Shown: positions 23,340-36,228, counted from the first letter of the stretch. The stretch: DNA of 64,000 nucleotides from Adiantum capillus-veneris (GCA_014529385.2 CM043963.1:67321912-67385911); one strand, 5' to 3'. The notes: generated by a model not told the origin, from the sequence alone. Translations and numbers: made by a program.

Positions 23340-24476
23340 TCTCTCTAGATTTGAGAGGGGAAGAGGGCATAGCTGAGAGAGGGAAGCATTTATAAAATTA
23401 ATTATAATAAGAATCAAGAAATTGAATACTTAATTACTCATGGTTTCATGAGCTTAAGTATAAACCCAATTACCTCTCTCTAGGATTAAAGTAGATCCTA
23501 GAAATTAAGGAATTAGGGTTAGGGTTTGGGCTATGGAAGCTTGGGAGAGGAGAGATTACCTTGAGAGCTTGAGGAAGAAGCTTTCACCAACAAATTTGAT
23601 GCCCAAATGAGCTTCTAATCTTGCTTTTTATAGGTGAGGGGAGTGGGGAGTCTTACAAAAGCTGCCATTTCAGTCAGAGGCCATCTACATAAAAAATGTG
23701 TCTTTTTTTTCTCTTCCTGCCTCATCACCCGTGTCAACCCTCCCAAGTGTCCATAAGATCATATTTGATGGGCTTTGAAATCCATACCCTTTGCTTTTCC
23801 TTTGTTGAAATGTTTTCCTGAGTTTGGCCTAGGGGTGAGGCTCGAAGCTGTAAGAAAAGGCATTTGAAAGCGGGATGAGTGTAGGCAGGGTGGTCCTGTC
23901 TTTCATCTTCTTCCCTTATATTAATTAAATTATTATTTATTTAAATAATCCATTTCACAATTATAATTTTTGCATCCCGGACATATTTAAGTAAGTCAGG
24001 TACTAATTAAAAAGCTGTAAATAATATAATTAAATTATTATAATGATCCCCTAATTTCCACAAAATTATGTCCATGGTTGGAAATGGACCGCAGCATGTT
24101 CTCTCAAGATTTTACGTACTGCGGCTTGAATTAATAAGCGAAAAAGAGTGTCGTAAATTTGGTACCTGGTTGCCAGATTCTGGCCAAAAATAATTTTTTC
24201 CTTATTTTTAAGGCTATAATTTAGGGGAAAATATTTATAGGTCCAAATTTCTTTTTGGACTATTTTGGCTCCTAAATTTGCAACAAAAACTTTTATTTTT
24301 TCCCTAAAAATAGAATTTTTTTTAATGGGCTGGGTCTTTCAGGAGTAATATCGATGACCTGAGTTATGGTCTTAGGTTAATGAAACAATAAATACATCAG
24401 TTTCAAAAATGCAGAATAGGAGTTTCACAAGTATAAAATTGGAGAATTTTATAAAGAACGGGACATTACACCTTCT
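23340..24476 (-). mobile_element. candidate minus-strand LTR (5' part)
   Basis: Read on the minus strand from 24476, the sequence begins TGTAATGTCCCGTTCTT, like many plant LTR starts, and has a TATA-type CCTATAAAAAGC at 23634-23624. The 162-bp array would lie downstream in transcript direction. No second LTR or target-site duplication was found, so the boundaries are a guess. Confidence 0.35.
23624..23634 (-). promoter_or_regulatory. TATA box on minus strand
   Basis: CCTATAAAAAG on the minus strand, about 840 bases into the candidate LTR. Confidence 0.4.
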
Positions 24477-24479
24477 ATC

Positions 24480-25080
24480 AACAAGCTAGAAACTTCTTCT
24501 AAGAGAGAGACCAAAACAATTTAGAAGTGGGTCCCAAAATGAAATTCTATTGTAACCAATCTCAAGGTCATGGCACCTGAGAAAAAAGAGGAGGAGCTAC
24601 CAGAACCTTCATTAATTTTTCACCTCTTCACTCCAATCTTCAATCTACTAAGATTTGGGTATCATTAGAGAATCCTCACCAAGGTATAATCGATCAATTT
24701 CCTATAAGTGTACTGCAAGACACAATCAGGCAGTCCAAGTCGCCACCAACTAAAATGTGTTGGGGGCATAAGAGTCAAGAGTCGGGTAGCCAAGCCACCA
24801 AATGAGCATGGTATTAGTCCCAATGCTTCAAGTCATAACTACTCTATGTAAATAGATTGCATGTGCTTAAATCCCATTTCTTTTTCTTCATTTGGTATGC
24901 AAGTATGCTCAAGATGGAGAATTGAGCTAGTACGTGTGTCGCTCATGCTGGATGAGATGAGCATAAGAGTCAAAGTCTAAGTTACTTAAGTGTCGGTGGA
25001 GTGGCAGAGAGTCCTACACTGACGCATTTGTACACAGTAAGGACATGGGGAAACCTCAAAATCAAATGCCCTTTTATGAG
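24480..25080 (+). repeat. noncoding retroelement block related to 34.6-34.9 kb
   Basis: Shares an ordered set of short blocks with 34640-34910 and 38850-39120: GTGTCGCTCATGCTGG, AAGCCACMAAATGAG, TAGTCCCAATGCTTCAAGT and GGGGAAAC. It is probably the 3' noncoding part of a related element. No gene seen. Confidence 0.55.
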
Positions 25081-25082
25081 TA

Positions 25083-26224
25083 ATGGTAGTTGTTGGAGTG
25101 CTTCCAAATGCTCTACATGCTACATTTACTTCTAAAAGAACCCATCTTAACTCTTCTCTCGCACAACATATTGTTTTTCTTGCATATTCTGTGATTGCCT
25201 TGATGTATGCAATGATATGTACACAACTGGATATTGCTTTTGCAGTGGGAGTGTTCAGTAGCCTTACATGTCAAATCTTGGCATGAAACATTGAGAGGCA
25301 GTGAAAGGAGTCATGCGATATTTGAATGGTACAAAGGATTTGTGCATTTTTTTTGGAAGCAAAGAAGCATGTGTACTTCGGTACACATATGCTGATTACG
25401 TAGGGGATATGGACAAAAGGATGTCTACTTCAGGTTATGTCTTCCTCTTTACTGGTGCTTCTATTTCTTGGCAATCTTGTTTGTAGAATTGCACATCCAT
25501 GTCAACCACTAAAGCCGAGTATATTGCAACATATGAGGCTTGCAAAGGAAGCTATATGGCTTGCTCGACTAGTGGGAGACTTGGGAATTTCTGCTGCGAT
25601 CCCTACATTCCTAGGCGATTCAACATGAGTATCACGTGAGTGTAAGGGAAGGGGATTTTGGTCGTGAGGAGATATATTTTTTATAAGGTATGGTCCATAT
25701 ATATTGGGGGATTTTTTTCCGTATATAGGGGGTTATTTCCCATTTTTGGTGCACGCAAGTGATGTCTCATTATTATTACTAGTAGTGAATCTTCTGGGCC
25801 TACATTACACTGTGATAATCAAAGTGCTATCATGTTGGCAAAGAATCTAGTGTTTCATGCGAAGACAAAGCATATAGATTTGAAGTACCACTTCATTAGG
25901 GATGTGCTTGAGGACAAACTTATGGATCTTCTAAAAGTGCACATAGATAATGACCTTACAGATCTTCTGACAAAAGGTCTAGCTTCAAATCAGTTTGCAC
26001 AGTGTCAGGCACTTATTGGTGCCCGACACTGCACTTATAGATCTTCTGACAAAAGGTCTAGCTTCAGATCACTTTGCACAGTGTCGGGCACTTATGGGTG
26101 CTTGAGGACAAACTTATGGATCCTGCTGAAAGTGCACATAGATAATGACCTTACAGATCTTCTGACAAAAGGTCTAGCTTCAGATCAGTTTGCACAGTGT
26201 CGGGCACTTATGGGTGCGCATTAG
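25083..26224 (+). pseudogene. copia pol 3' end (RT tail and RNase H)
   Basis: The plus strand reads ALMYAMICTQLDIAFAVGVFS (end of RT/start of RNase H), MRYLNGTKDLCIFFGS, YADYVGDMDKRMSTSGYVFL (RNase H core) and, after a shift, TTKAEYIATYEACKEAIWLA. From 25800 it reads LHCDNQSAIMLAKN, KHIDLKYHFIRDVLED and DLLTKGLAS, the closing segment of copia polyproteins. Sequence at about 25605-25795 interrupts the core between LGIS and the LHCDN strand and looks like a small insertion. Gag and integrase of this copy are not present upstream. Confidence 0.85.
25955..26222 (+). repeat. triplicated copia C-terminal segment
   Basis: A block of about 68 bases encoding LTDLLTKGLAS..FAQC.ALMGA occurs at 25955, 26034 and 26150. 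The third copy has a longer shared left flank (TGCACATAGATAATGACC). Stop-free reading passes through all three, but the second is in a different frame. Confidence 0.9.
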
Positions 26225-26305
26225 ATAGGTTATTCTAACATGATTGTGTATATTTGTATATTTTATACCCCAACTTAAAAACACATTGGCCTTTAAGTGG
26301 GTGGT

Positions 26306-26530
26306 TGTTGTGGAGGTAAAGCCCAATGGGTTAGCCCCAAGTAAGTGGGCGGTCGGACACTAACACTGACTATTCATACTATACAAAACAATAAGGTCTC
26401 AAACCCTACCTCACTATTGTGAGTGAGTCCACTACATCTATGTCTCATCTTCTTCTTCACTTCACCTCCATCACACTTCATGCTTTGCAGGCTCCTGCAT
26501 TGTACCTTCACAAACAAGCCAAGAGGGAAC
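26306..26530 (+). mobile_element. candidate start of copia 3' LTR
   Basis: TGTTGTGGAGGTAAAGCCC starts 82 bases after the copia frame, preceded by a weak purine run (AAGTGGGTGG). The right end is not defined. Confidence 0.4.
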
Positions 26531-26689
26531 ATGCCAATGTTCTCAACACTGAAAGATCTCGCAGACGTACTAGAGCTTATAAAATTGGACTAGACTAGGA
26601 GGATGAAAAGAGAGCAGAGCAAACATTCACTCAAAGAATCTTTAGGTACAGTTAAGCGGAGATCATCATAGCATTAGTAAATTTGTTGC

Positions 26690-27631
26690 AACCATTTTAA
26701 GGAAAAAATGAAGATGCTAACATTCAAGGGGTCAAAGAGTGCTGATCCAAATGTGCATATTTAATATTTTGAGCATTGGGCTCGATTGAAAGGCATGGAT
26801 AGAGAAGAGTTTGTGGAATTTTTTCTACAAACACTAAAAAATTATGACAAAATGTGGTGTTGTCACTATCCTCCTGAGAAACTCAACTTGGCAAGCTATT
26901 ACGTAAAGCCTTTGTCAGCGACTTCAGTGACTAGTTCATTGATGAAGAATTTTTAAGGAAGCTTGATAAGATAAAGGAGGACAAACACTCTGTGAAGAAA
27001 TTTGTTTAAAGTATTAAAGACTTAATTAGGCAAGTGGAGTTGCCTTCACCAGACAAGAATCTCAAAGCTTGGTTCCTTAATGGTTTCAATAATAAAAAGC
27101 TCAGAGAATAGGAAATTGTGAATCCTACAAAGACTTTTGTTTCATTGATATGTAGAGCATTGAAACTGGAATAGAACTTTAAAAGGCATAAATATAGCTC
27201 AACAACCAGTGAGGATTCCAATTCAAGCTCTTAAGACTCTAGCTCTTTTGAAGATGAAGCTGTATCCAAATCCAAGAAGCAGAAATCTAACTATAAAGCT
27301 GAAGAAGTTTTAAACCGGCAACTTGAAGAGCTCACTAAAAAAATGCAAACACTCTAAAATATGGTGCACCAGATGCAGGAAGAGCACTCATGCCATTGAA
27401 GATTGTATTCAGTGTGACTACTATTCAACATTTGGGCATCTTTGGGAGAATTGTCAAATTCAAATCACACATGTTAAGCAAAAAAAAGAAACAAGAGTGG
27501 CCTTGGACAGTGGAACTATGCAATACCAAGTGCTCCGGGTGGCAAAGAACCAAGTATTGACTTTGGTAAAGGAAGAGGCAGAGGGAACACATGAGATAGA
27601 GGATCCTTTCAATGCTAAAAATGTGGAGTAG
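26690..27631 (+). pseudogene. gypsy element C gag with zinc knuckles
   Basis: The N-terminal part near 26700 reads MKMLTFKGSKSADPNVHI then FEHWARLKGMDREEFVEFFLQTL, a gypsy capsid pattern broken by stops. At 27365-27470 are two knuckles: CTRCRKSTHAIEDC, a perfect CX2CX4HX4C, and CDYYSTFGHLWENC with one Cys changed to Tyr. Frame 27323-27631 is open, and downstream Lys/Ser-rich linker pieces run to about 28440. It would package element RNA; it cannot be made as one protein here. Confidence 0.68.
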
Positions 27632-28440
27632 AAGGCCACTATAGTAGAGGTTCAACTGGTGACTAATTAACTAGTTGATGTAGCTACAGTCACACAAAGT
27701 TAGCATAAGAAAATGCAAAAGGAGGAAGAAAATAAATCTAACAATATCAAACTAATAAAGAAAGTGCAGTGGTAGGACAAGGGATGAATGGGTTGAGCAG
27801 AGAGAACTAGTTGCTAAATATAACTAAGGGTTTGGCTAACCTTCAGTCAAAAGTGGAAAAAACTTTAGCTACCCGACTCGTTCAATGGATATCTCCCAAG
27901 GAAAATAAATCAAGACCAATGGGAATAAAATATTTAAACTCTACATGTCTAAAGAATGCTAGTACTACAATGCATAGAGCTAGTATGAGTGGCTAGTGGA
28001 GGATTAGCACTTGTGGGAGTCAGAGCAGTAATAGTCCACAAGGAGTATAGCTGAAAGGAATCAGCAAACATCTACCTAGTCTAGCACAAGCTAGAATACT
28101 GAGGCAGCTCCAAATTTGAAAAAAGGTATTCTAAAAACTACTGAGCCAATGATCTAGTGATCTAAGGTGGATGGTGTAGCAGACAAGCCAGACATAGGGA
28201 CTAGTAGTTCAAAGAAACCAGAGCTTGTGGCAGTCGAGGTTGAGGATGTAACGAGAGGGGGTGCTTAAAAATCATTGCACAAGAGGAGTACACATAGAGA
28301 ATGGAAGGTTGAGTTCATCTCGGATGCAGAAAGTAGAGATTCAAATAGTAACTCTACAGTTGAAATTGAAGAGATTTATCTTTAATTCTGTTGTCACATC
28401 GAAAAGATCACACTGGAATTGGGCCAATTAAGATAAAGCA

Positions 28441-28965
28441 CTACCAGCTTGTGATGCTTTCTTGAGAAAGCATGCCAAGCAATAGGAGGATGGAAATATC
28501 ATGGCTATGGACACTAATTCCATCAAAGATGACAGAGTACCAGGGATTGATCTTGACTGTACAGTTAGGAAACACTAGAAGCCTCTTTCTGGGGTAGTGA
28601 TTGATGGAGGGGTTGCGGTGAATATCATGAGTGAAGTTAGAAGAAAACAACTTGGAATCCATGATATGAAGTAGGATCCTTTTAAAGTGAGGATGGCTGA
28701 TGAGAAAGTGGCACAACCTCTGGGGCTTATAGAAGGTATTCATCTCAAGGTGGGAGGAGCTAAATTTCAGACCAATTTCCTTCTATTGGATGTAGGTGCC
28801 TCCTACAATATGCTTTTAGGTAGGCCTTGGCTGAAAATAACAAAAGCAGTCCAAGACTACCAAAGAGAGGTGCTCACTGTCCATCATAAGGATAGAAGTA
28901 TTGAAGTATCTACTATAGATAAATACCCAATTTTAAAAGAGGTGCAACCACTGGTGGTTTGTTAG
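28441..28965 (+). pseudogene. gypsy element C aspartic protease
   Basis: The plus strand reads GVVIDGGVAVNIMSE, with DGG where retropepsins carry DSG or DTG. After a stop near 28674 it reads FKVRMADEKVAQPLGLIEGIHL and NFLLLDVGASYNMLLGRPWL, the flap and C-terminal strands of plant gypsy proteases. Ser/Thr loss at the active site and the stop argue against activity. A linker without recognisable motif follows (29129-29413). Confidence 0.68.
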
Positions 28966-29599
28966 AAGTAAACTCCCAAAGGGATTTAGAAGATCTCACA
29001 CTACTATGAATATTTTTCCAATAGTAGAGTTGGATTTAAAAGCAGTATTGATGGACATGGAGAAGCTGAAGGATTAGCAAGAATTGTTTCCCCAAAATTT
29101 TATGGAAGAAAATAAAGGGGAAATATGAGTGTGTTGGAATGGAAAATTTAGCCAAAATCAAGCTACTAGCATGACTAGAGAAGTAGAGAAGCAATTGGGG
29201 TCTTCTATTGAGACAAAGTTTGAAGCTAGCAAGAGTAGCTCAAAGATAGCTACGACTCTTGCCAAAGAAGCAGAATTAGGGAAGCTCACTCATCACGATG
29301 AGTGGAGAGACACAATTGGGAAGAGTAGCAAAAGCGCTACCACCACTGCCAAAGAAGCAGGGTCGGTACAAGCAAGCGTGATCACTAGTGGAAAGATAAC
29401 AAAATGCCTTTAGTATAGAGCTAGTGAAGGAAGAAGTGAAAAGGAGGATGATCATTCAACAAAAGAAAGGGAGGTCATCAAATTAATCAAAGAAGGATTC
29501 TACCAAGTAAGAGAAAATTTGGGTAGTGTTGGCAGACCAAGAGGTGGAAGAATGGAACATGTGATTAGAGGATGTTCCGAAGCTAGTAAAGCTAAACAA

Positions 29600-30420
29600 G
29601 AACTTGAAGAAAGAGTTTAAAGAAGAGATGTAGAATTTGTTTAGAGAATATGAGGATGTCTCTTCCTAGGACCATTTAGACTTGAAGGGTGTGGATCCTA
29701 AGGTATGCCAACACAAGATTCCTTTGAAACTAGATGTAAGGCCAGTTCAACTACAGTGGTATCGCATGAATCCCAATTATACCAAGAAATTCAAGGAGGA
29801 GATTGACTTATTGAAGACAATATTCAATGCTATAGTAGAGAGCAATGGTTGGTTATTTCCGATAGTGGTTGTGCCCAAGAAGAATGAAAAGCTCAGAGTT
29901 TGTGTGGACTATAGAAGATTGAATGCACTTGAACCATTGTAGATCCTTTTCCTCTACCCTTTACAGTCTTGATGCTTGATGAGGTAGCAAGACATGAAAT
30001 GTACAGTTTCATGGATGGATACAATGGGTACAATCATCTGAAGATTGTGTGAGAAGATATGGAAAATAAAACATTCATAAAATAGAATGAGAAGATTTTA
30101 TGTATCTCGTAATTCCCTTTGCCTTATGCAATGCTCCAACAACATTTCAAAGATGCATGATGGAGATGTTTTCATATTTTATTCATCAATTTGTGACAGT
30201 CTTCATGGATGATTTTATAGTATATTCTAAGGAGACAATCCATCTAGTGTATCTCATAATGGTGTTTCAGTGATGTAGAGAGATAAGAGTCTATCTGAAC
30301 CCATTCAAGAGTGTATTTTGTGTTTGGAAGGGTCAATTATTGGGACATATAGTGTCCAAAGAGAAGGTGCTAAAATGGACAAGATAAAGTGCAATCAGTT
30401 CTCAAGGCTAGTGTTCCCAA
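29600..30420 (+). pseudogene. gypsy element C reverse transcriptase
   Basis: Open at 29682-29942: MKGVDPKVCQHKIPLKLDVRP, then PIVVVPKKNEKLRVCVDYRRLN. After stops it continues DPFPLPFTVLMLDEVA, FMDGYNGYN, NAPTTFQRCMMEMF and VTVFMDDFIVYSK (catalytic FMDD at about 30200), then LLGHIVSKE. All the main RT motifs are present in order, broken by at least five stops or shifts. Confidence 0.8.
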
Positions 30421-30689
30421 TTTTGCTACTGAAGTTAGTTTGTCTCTGGGCTATACAAACTTCTACATAAGATTTGTCTATAAGTTTGTTGAAATAGTGG
30501 TTCCATTATATGAACTAACTCAAAAGGATTTGAAGTATGAATGATAACCTCAATGTGAAGAAGCTTTTAATAAGCTTAAAGACTTGCTAGCCAGTGAGCC
30601 TATGATGAGGCCACCAAATTGGTAGTGCATCTTCCATGTTCACTTGGACGCATTTGGACTGATGATGGGGGAAATTCTGGCTCAACTTG

Positions 30690-31085
30690 AGGTAGAGTAG
30701 CTTACCTTGTTTATTTTGCTACCCACAGGTTTAGCAAAGCTAAAAGAGGCTATTCCACAACTAAGCATGAGGCTCTCATCGTGGTCTTCAATGCAACAAA
30801 GTTTCAACATTATTTGTTGGAAAGACTATTTCACTTTTATGTGGATCATCAAGCCTACTTTATCTCATCAATAAGGTGGTCATTCAAGGAAGGCTGGTTC
30901 GATGGGATGCTTCTTCTCCAGGATTTTGATTTCAAAATATTTCATAAATGTTGAAAGAACCATTGTGATACTCATTTTTTATCTAGATGTAGTGGCAGTA
31001 AGACAAAGGAGTCTTTTGAGAATTGATCCAGTGGATGCTGGATTGTTTTTAGTAACCAGTGACCAGTATGCTACTAATCTCGAAT
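30690..31085 (+). pseudogene. gypsy element C RNase H-like region
   Basis: Fragments such as STTKHEALIVVFNATKFQHYLL near 30760 and YVDHQAYFI near 30840 match the RNase H portion after gypsy RT. Several stops are present. Confidence 0.5.
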
Positions 31086-31099
31086 GATGTGATGTTATT

Positions 31100-31450
31100 T
31101 TGTACCTTTGTCATGGACAATCACCAGTAGGGTTAAATAATAGAATGAAAAAAGGCATTAGTACTGAAGACAATGAAGTTTACTTTAAAGAAGAGATTTA
31201 TAGAATGGGCATTGATGGAGTTCAAAGGAGATGTGTACCATTGGAGGTCAGAGTTATTGTCATCCAAGAAATGTGTGTTGGTAAAGTTGGAGGTCATTTT
31301 GCCAATAATATTACTCACAAGAGAATACTGCAAGCAGCACTTTTGTGGGAGCACATACAAACTGATGGTCAAGTTTTGCAAAATCTGGATATATTCCAAA
31401 GGTTGGATAGACCTATAGCTATAGATATGAATCCATTGGCCACTATTTAG
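31100..31450 (+). pseudogene. gypsy element C integrase N-terminal zinc-binding domain
   Basis: 116 codons open. GKVGGHFANNITHKRILQAALLW matches the gypsy integrase H2C2 region (HxGGHFxxxxTxxKxLxxxYW). The two cysteines expected in the NCxxCQR segment are replaced, reading NLDIFQRLDRP. The zinc site is therefore lost although the frame is open. The catalytic DDE core that should follow is absent; the frame stops at 31450, with AT-rich sequence to 31623. Confidence 0.72.
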
Positions 31451-31635
31451 TTTCCATTCCGAGAAATATGACCTAATCAGAGATGCCACAAAGACTCTTA
31501 TTAACTTAAATCAGAGAAGTTTATTAACTTAAATCTAGTTAATTATTAACTTAATTTCTTAACTTTGCATCCTTAATCCATTGATAGTTAATAAACTTAA
31601 ACGTTTCTAGCCCATAGATAGATGGTCTTGACGAA

Positions 31636-33128
31636 TTGTGGAAACAAGTCAGAGAGGCCAATGAAGCCGATGACCTAAGAAGACGAGTAGACAAGACTGG
31701 TGACGAACAAGGAGTGTTTCTACCACCAATAGAGGCATTTGAGACAGGATCTCAAATGAATCTAGACGTGCGATCGTATTGGGGTGACAAAGGATCTGTA
31801 CAATCTATGGATAGTCAACCCCATTCTCTAAGAACACTACCGTCCTACATGGGAGAGTACGAGACCAAGTAAGATGTGGTTGCAGTCCCATCACAGAGAC
31901 TGTCTCCCAACAAGGCCATCGATTCAAAGGGGCTAGTAGATATTCTATCTACCCCAGTCACCTGTACAATAATGTTAGCCGAGTTGCTCAGAATAAGACC
32001 AAACATATGGGTAAATGTCTAGAGAAATTTGGTGTAAAAACCCCAATGACTCAAATCGAGGAAGGCATCAAAGAGCTTGAAATGCCTCAATTAAATACTA
32101 AGCCAGTGCCATTAAACAAGGTAGGCGAGTATTATGAGGGAGAAGATGGAAACACCACCCTTCCTGTGGAATTCAATAATGTAAAAACCATGGCAATCCT
32201 TGACAGTGGAGCCGGTGTGGCCATTCCAACCAAAGAGGTTTGGAAAAAATGGGGAAAACCTGCCTTGATATCCACTCGAATGACCCTGCATCTTGCAGAC
32301 GGACACAAGGAAAAGCCCCTAGGACTGCTAGAAAAAGTACTTGTTACTTCTTGTGGCATTGAATATGAACACACTTTTGCTGTTGTTGACTTTGGCAAGA
32401 AGAAAAACTATCAAATCATTCTGGGAAGAACATTCATGCGACAATTGAAAATGGTCCAAGATTGGGGTTATGACCATATATACCTGAGACATATGGAAAC
32501 CATAACAAAGGTAAACTTGAGGGACCATAGCTATAGGGATGTGACGAGAACACCGGTTGAGGAGTTTGATTCCGCCACAGTTGCAGGATCAGAACTTTCA
32601 GCTTGGTTAGGTAAGCCTAAAGAACTGTTGATGTGTGGAGCTTCACAATGTGATAGCTTGAAACGTGAGGAATGTATCCTAGAGCGGGTTATAGAGGATA
32701 AGGACTATATCCTAGAACCATTTCCTGAAGAAGAGTTAGAGCCTTTTGAATGGGAACACATCTTGGCTACTCTAGACGTGTGTGCCGTGGAGGATGCTCC
32801 CACAACAAAGTTTTGTGATGAAAATGGCTATGATGTCGTTCCTTATTTTGCAGTGAGTGTAATCCAGGAAAATGAAGAGAACCAGACATCAACAAGCTCT
32901 CGAAATAAGGAGCAAACAAAGAAATGTGGAGAATCGAAAGATGAAGAAGACGACGAGTTCTATGACTCTGTAGAACACTTCGAGCTTCCAGAAGATCAAC
33001 GACCCGGGAATCAATGTCATTGCTACACAAATAAAGTGCATCAAGAGTGGATTCCAAAGTCCTCGGTGAAGACACAGCCACCACAAGTATCCTCATACAT
33101 GGCTCCTAATAAAGATGCAAAGACTTAG
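31636..33128 (+). pseudogene. retroelement gag tail and protease, unit 1
   Basis: 31636-31872 encodes a gag-like tail. From 32007 a 373-codon frame holds the retropepsin (MAILDSGAGVAIPTKEVWKKWG, DSG at about 32200), GRTFMRQLKMVQDWG and the tail MCGASQCDSLKREECILE also seen in element A. Gag and protease are out of frame near 32015; in element A the matching junction (RPYLWNDLQKTLEKVG) is continuous. Unlike unit 2 the frame is cut by TAG at 33126 and again by TAA near 33327. No RT follows, so the element looks non-autonomous. Confidence 0.82.
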
Positions 33129-33483
33129 GTAGGAGGAATACGACCAGAGCAACAAGCTAACAATGCTCTAATCAATGGGCTAGAAAAGTCATCCAAGAAA
33201 CTACCACCCACGAGCAAACAGACAATAACTTTTTACTACCAGCCAAAAAATCAAGGAAAAGTACAGGAAGTCAATCTTGTTGAGGATAGTAGCGATAGTG
33301 ATGAAACTTACGACATCCCCTATCATTAACTCAGGCGATCACTATCACCAACCCCTTCAGCAACAACCATGACAGGTCAAAAGAACAGGACAACAAGTCA
33401 AAGTCAAAAAGCTCGACAACTCTGGATACCAAAAATCCAGATCGGCCAAAAACAGATATGGATCAAGAAGACAAAGATCTCTA

Positions 33484-34000
33484 ATGACAAATCACAAGAT
33501 CCAACACCAAAACAAAAACAAGGAAAGCGTGCGAACGGGTAAGAATATCACAAGGTCGCAAGCTTTCACAACTCAGGTTTGGGCTCCAAAGAAGTTGATT
33601 CAAGCACAAAAAATTCAGGAATTTATTTGGATTCCAAAACAACCACAGTATCAACTTTCAAAGCCTAAATCCCGTCCACAACCAAGCGTACAAGGGCTGA
33701 AGCAAAGACCACTTTCGACTCACACAACAAAAATGTGGATCCCAAAGAAGTCTCTTCAAACACAAACGAAGCACGGACAAGTATAGGTTCCCAAACGAGA
33801 GTTAGCAACAAAACAGCCAATAATCGCAAAGAAATGGGTCCCAAAGAAGAACAACAAAACTGTTGTCATTGCATCGCCGCTTGAATTCTTACAATTCTTC
33901 CTACGATTACAGTACAGTTAGAAGAGAGCAAGTCGCTTCAATCAAGCAATGATACAGGAGCCTCAAAGACCATTACATTGCTTAGAATAGGAAGCCTCGC
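33484..34000 (+). pseudogene. WxPK-repeat frame, unit 1
   Basis: The frame at 33484-33786 contains QVWAPKKL, FIWIPKQP and KMWIPKKS, then a stop (TAG, 33784) where unit 2 has TGG. More WVPK-type motifs follow. The region is Lys/Gln/Ser-rich without a known fold. I do not recognise the family. Confidence 0.5.
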
Positions 34001-35660
34001 CAACAAATGCCAATAAGCAAATTGCTTATACGCACATCTTGCACAACATAAATCTTTTCCATACATTGACTGTGTATGCATAATAGGGCTACATTACAAG
34101 GCCTGCATAGGCACAACTTTTAATTGCCCAAGCACAACACATACCCTTTGCGATACCCTGTCATAAAGGATGACTCCAAATAGGAAGGGGGGAGGCATTC
34201 TGAATGCGGACCTAATATTATAACTATTAGAGGGCAATGTTTTGTGAGATGCATTGAATTTTTGCGTTTTATTGTGATAATTTTTGACGAAATTTAGAGT
34301 ATATGCCGTCATAGTAGTGTTACAGAGGAGTATGGAGAGAAAATCCATATATGAGCCCCTAGGGACATGTGTATAGTGTACATAGCATTTAGATTTCTAT
34401 TTGAATGATTTTTCTTTTGTTGAGTTGTTTTAAGATTTTCTTTGTTTATTATTAAAAAATAAATAAAAAAAATCCATAATCCACATGAAGAAAAGACTGA
34501 CAAGAGGCCTGAGCACTACAAAGAGAAGAAGGTACAGGGAAACGATGAGATTTCACAAAGTATGTCTCAGCAGCCACTACTATAGCCGAAGAACTTGTCA
34601 CAAAGCAGTGTCAACATGCAACCGACAAGTCATACAAGTCAGAGTCGAGTAGCTAAGCCACAAAATGAGTGAGGTGTTAGTCCCAAAGCTTCAAGTAATA
34701 TTATCCGTGGTCTAAGCGTCTTAGCTATTTTAGGTACTGCTCAAGCTGGGAGAGTTGAGCATATTTACGTTGTGTCGCTCATGCTAGTATAGGTGAGCAA
34801 AAGAGTCGAAGTCTACTATACTTAATTCTGGTGAAGTGAAGGAGAAGGTCCAAAAGACACTCACGTACTGAGCACTATGAGATACGAGTGGGGAAACTTC
34901 TACATTGAAAACCCTTCTTGGAAAGGTGGAAGCTATTGAGACATCTTTTGATGTCACATGTGCTACATTTATTCCTCGAAACACCCATCAACTCCTTCTT
35001 TCACATTGCATGATTTTGTTGACAAATATGCATATAGAGTGTCCCATAATTGGCACTTGCATCAGGCACTCTTTCCGTGTTTCACCCAAGCACTCACCTT
35101 TCATGAACATGTACTTCACGTTCAACTGCTCAACTCCAATAAGAGCGTATACCAAAGGCATTTTTTTTCCCACCGGGTTTTTTCCCTTTGGTCATCCAGG
35201 TTTTAGACCCTAATCTAAAGACACCTATCACCATCCTCTTGTACATATTCCTTCTACATCAACAATAAGAAAATGCTACTCAAATCAATTGAAAAATGAA
35301 TTGGAGCACCAATTTCAGATCATAGCATACTTCTCCTCAATGGCGAGTCAACGAATGGCCTACAATGACGGATGCAGACAACACTAACAACATGATTGCA
35401 CGGGAACAAAGAAGTTACCAATGAAGAAGAGCAAACACAAAAGTAATGAGAGGATCTCAAAAGATAAATGGTTACGATGATAGACCTCCGCTCTAATGGA
35501 TCATAGTTCATGTTGTGGTTCGACAAAGATACAAGCAGTTCAACAGATGAAGCCAAAACAACAACAAAGTGTTGACCGTTGGGTCAAAAACACAACTTAA
35601 CTCAAGAACAAAGAAGTCCTCGATGAAAAAGAGCAGACATAAGGGTAATCAGAGGATCGC
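34001..35660 (+). other. noncoding 3' part of unit 1
   Basis: Long sequence with no conserved frame, shared with unit 2. It includes a block also found at 24.8-25.1 kb, a CATTTTTTTTCCCACCGGG stretch like the R region of plant copia LTRs (about 35158), and a partial LTR-start copy, TGTTGACCGTTGGGTCAA, at 35573. Confidence 0.5.
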
Positions 35661-35662
35661 AA

Positions 35663-35886
<224 letters not shown>

Positions 35887-36228
35887 TAAGAAGACGAGTA
35901 GACAAGACTGGTGACGAACGAGGAGTGTTTCTACCACCAATAGAGGCATTTGAGACTGGATCTCAAATGAATCTAGATGTGCGATCATATTGAGGCGACA
36001 AAGGATCTATACAATCTATGGATCGTCAACCCCATTCGCTAACAACACTACCGTCCTACATGGGAGAGTACGAGACCAAGTCAGATGTGGTTGCAGTCTC
36101 ATCACAGAGACTGTCTCCCAACAAGGCCATCGATTCAAAGGGGCTAGTAGATATTCTATCTACCCCAGTCACCTGTACAATAATGTTAGCCGAGTTGCTC
36201 AGAATGAGACCAAACATGTGGGTAAATG

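Larger units (their letters stand above)
26531..31450 (+). mobile_element. Ty3/gypsy retrotransposon C, internal region, degenerate
   Basis: Gag, zinc knuckles, protease, RT, RNase H and the N-terminal zinc-binding part of integrase follow in standard gypsy order on the plus strand. Many stops interrupt it. The integrase core and both LTRs were not seen; it ends before the tandem duplication at 31.6 kb. It is distinct in sequence from element A. Confidence 0.78.

Noticed and set aside
23516-23531. Telomere-like TTAGGG/TTTAGGG
   Set aside because: Only two or three units; within the range of chance.
21652-24476. Complete minus-strand solo LTR with TGT...ACA ends
   Set aside because: No matching target-site duplication was found; kept only as a candidate 5' part.
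34905-35213. 102-codon frame duplicated at 39115-39423
   Set aside because: It is conserved only because the whole 4.2-kb unit is duplicated; no domain, overlaps other open frames on both strands.
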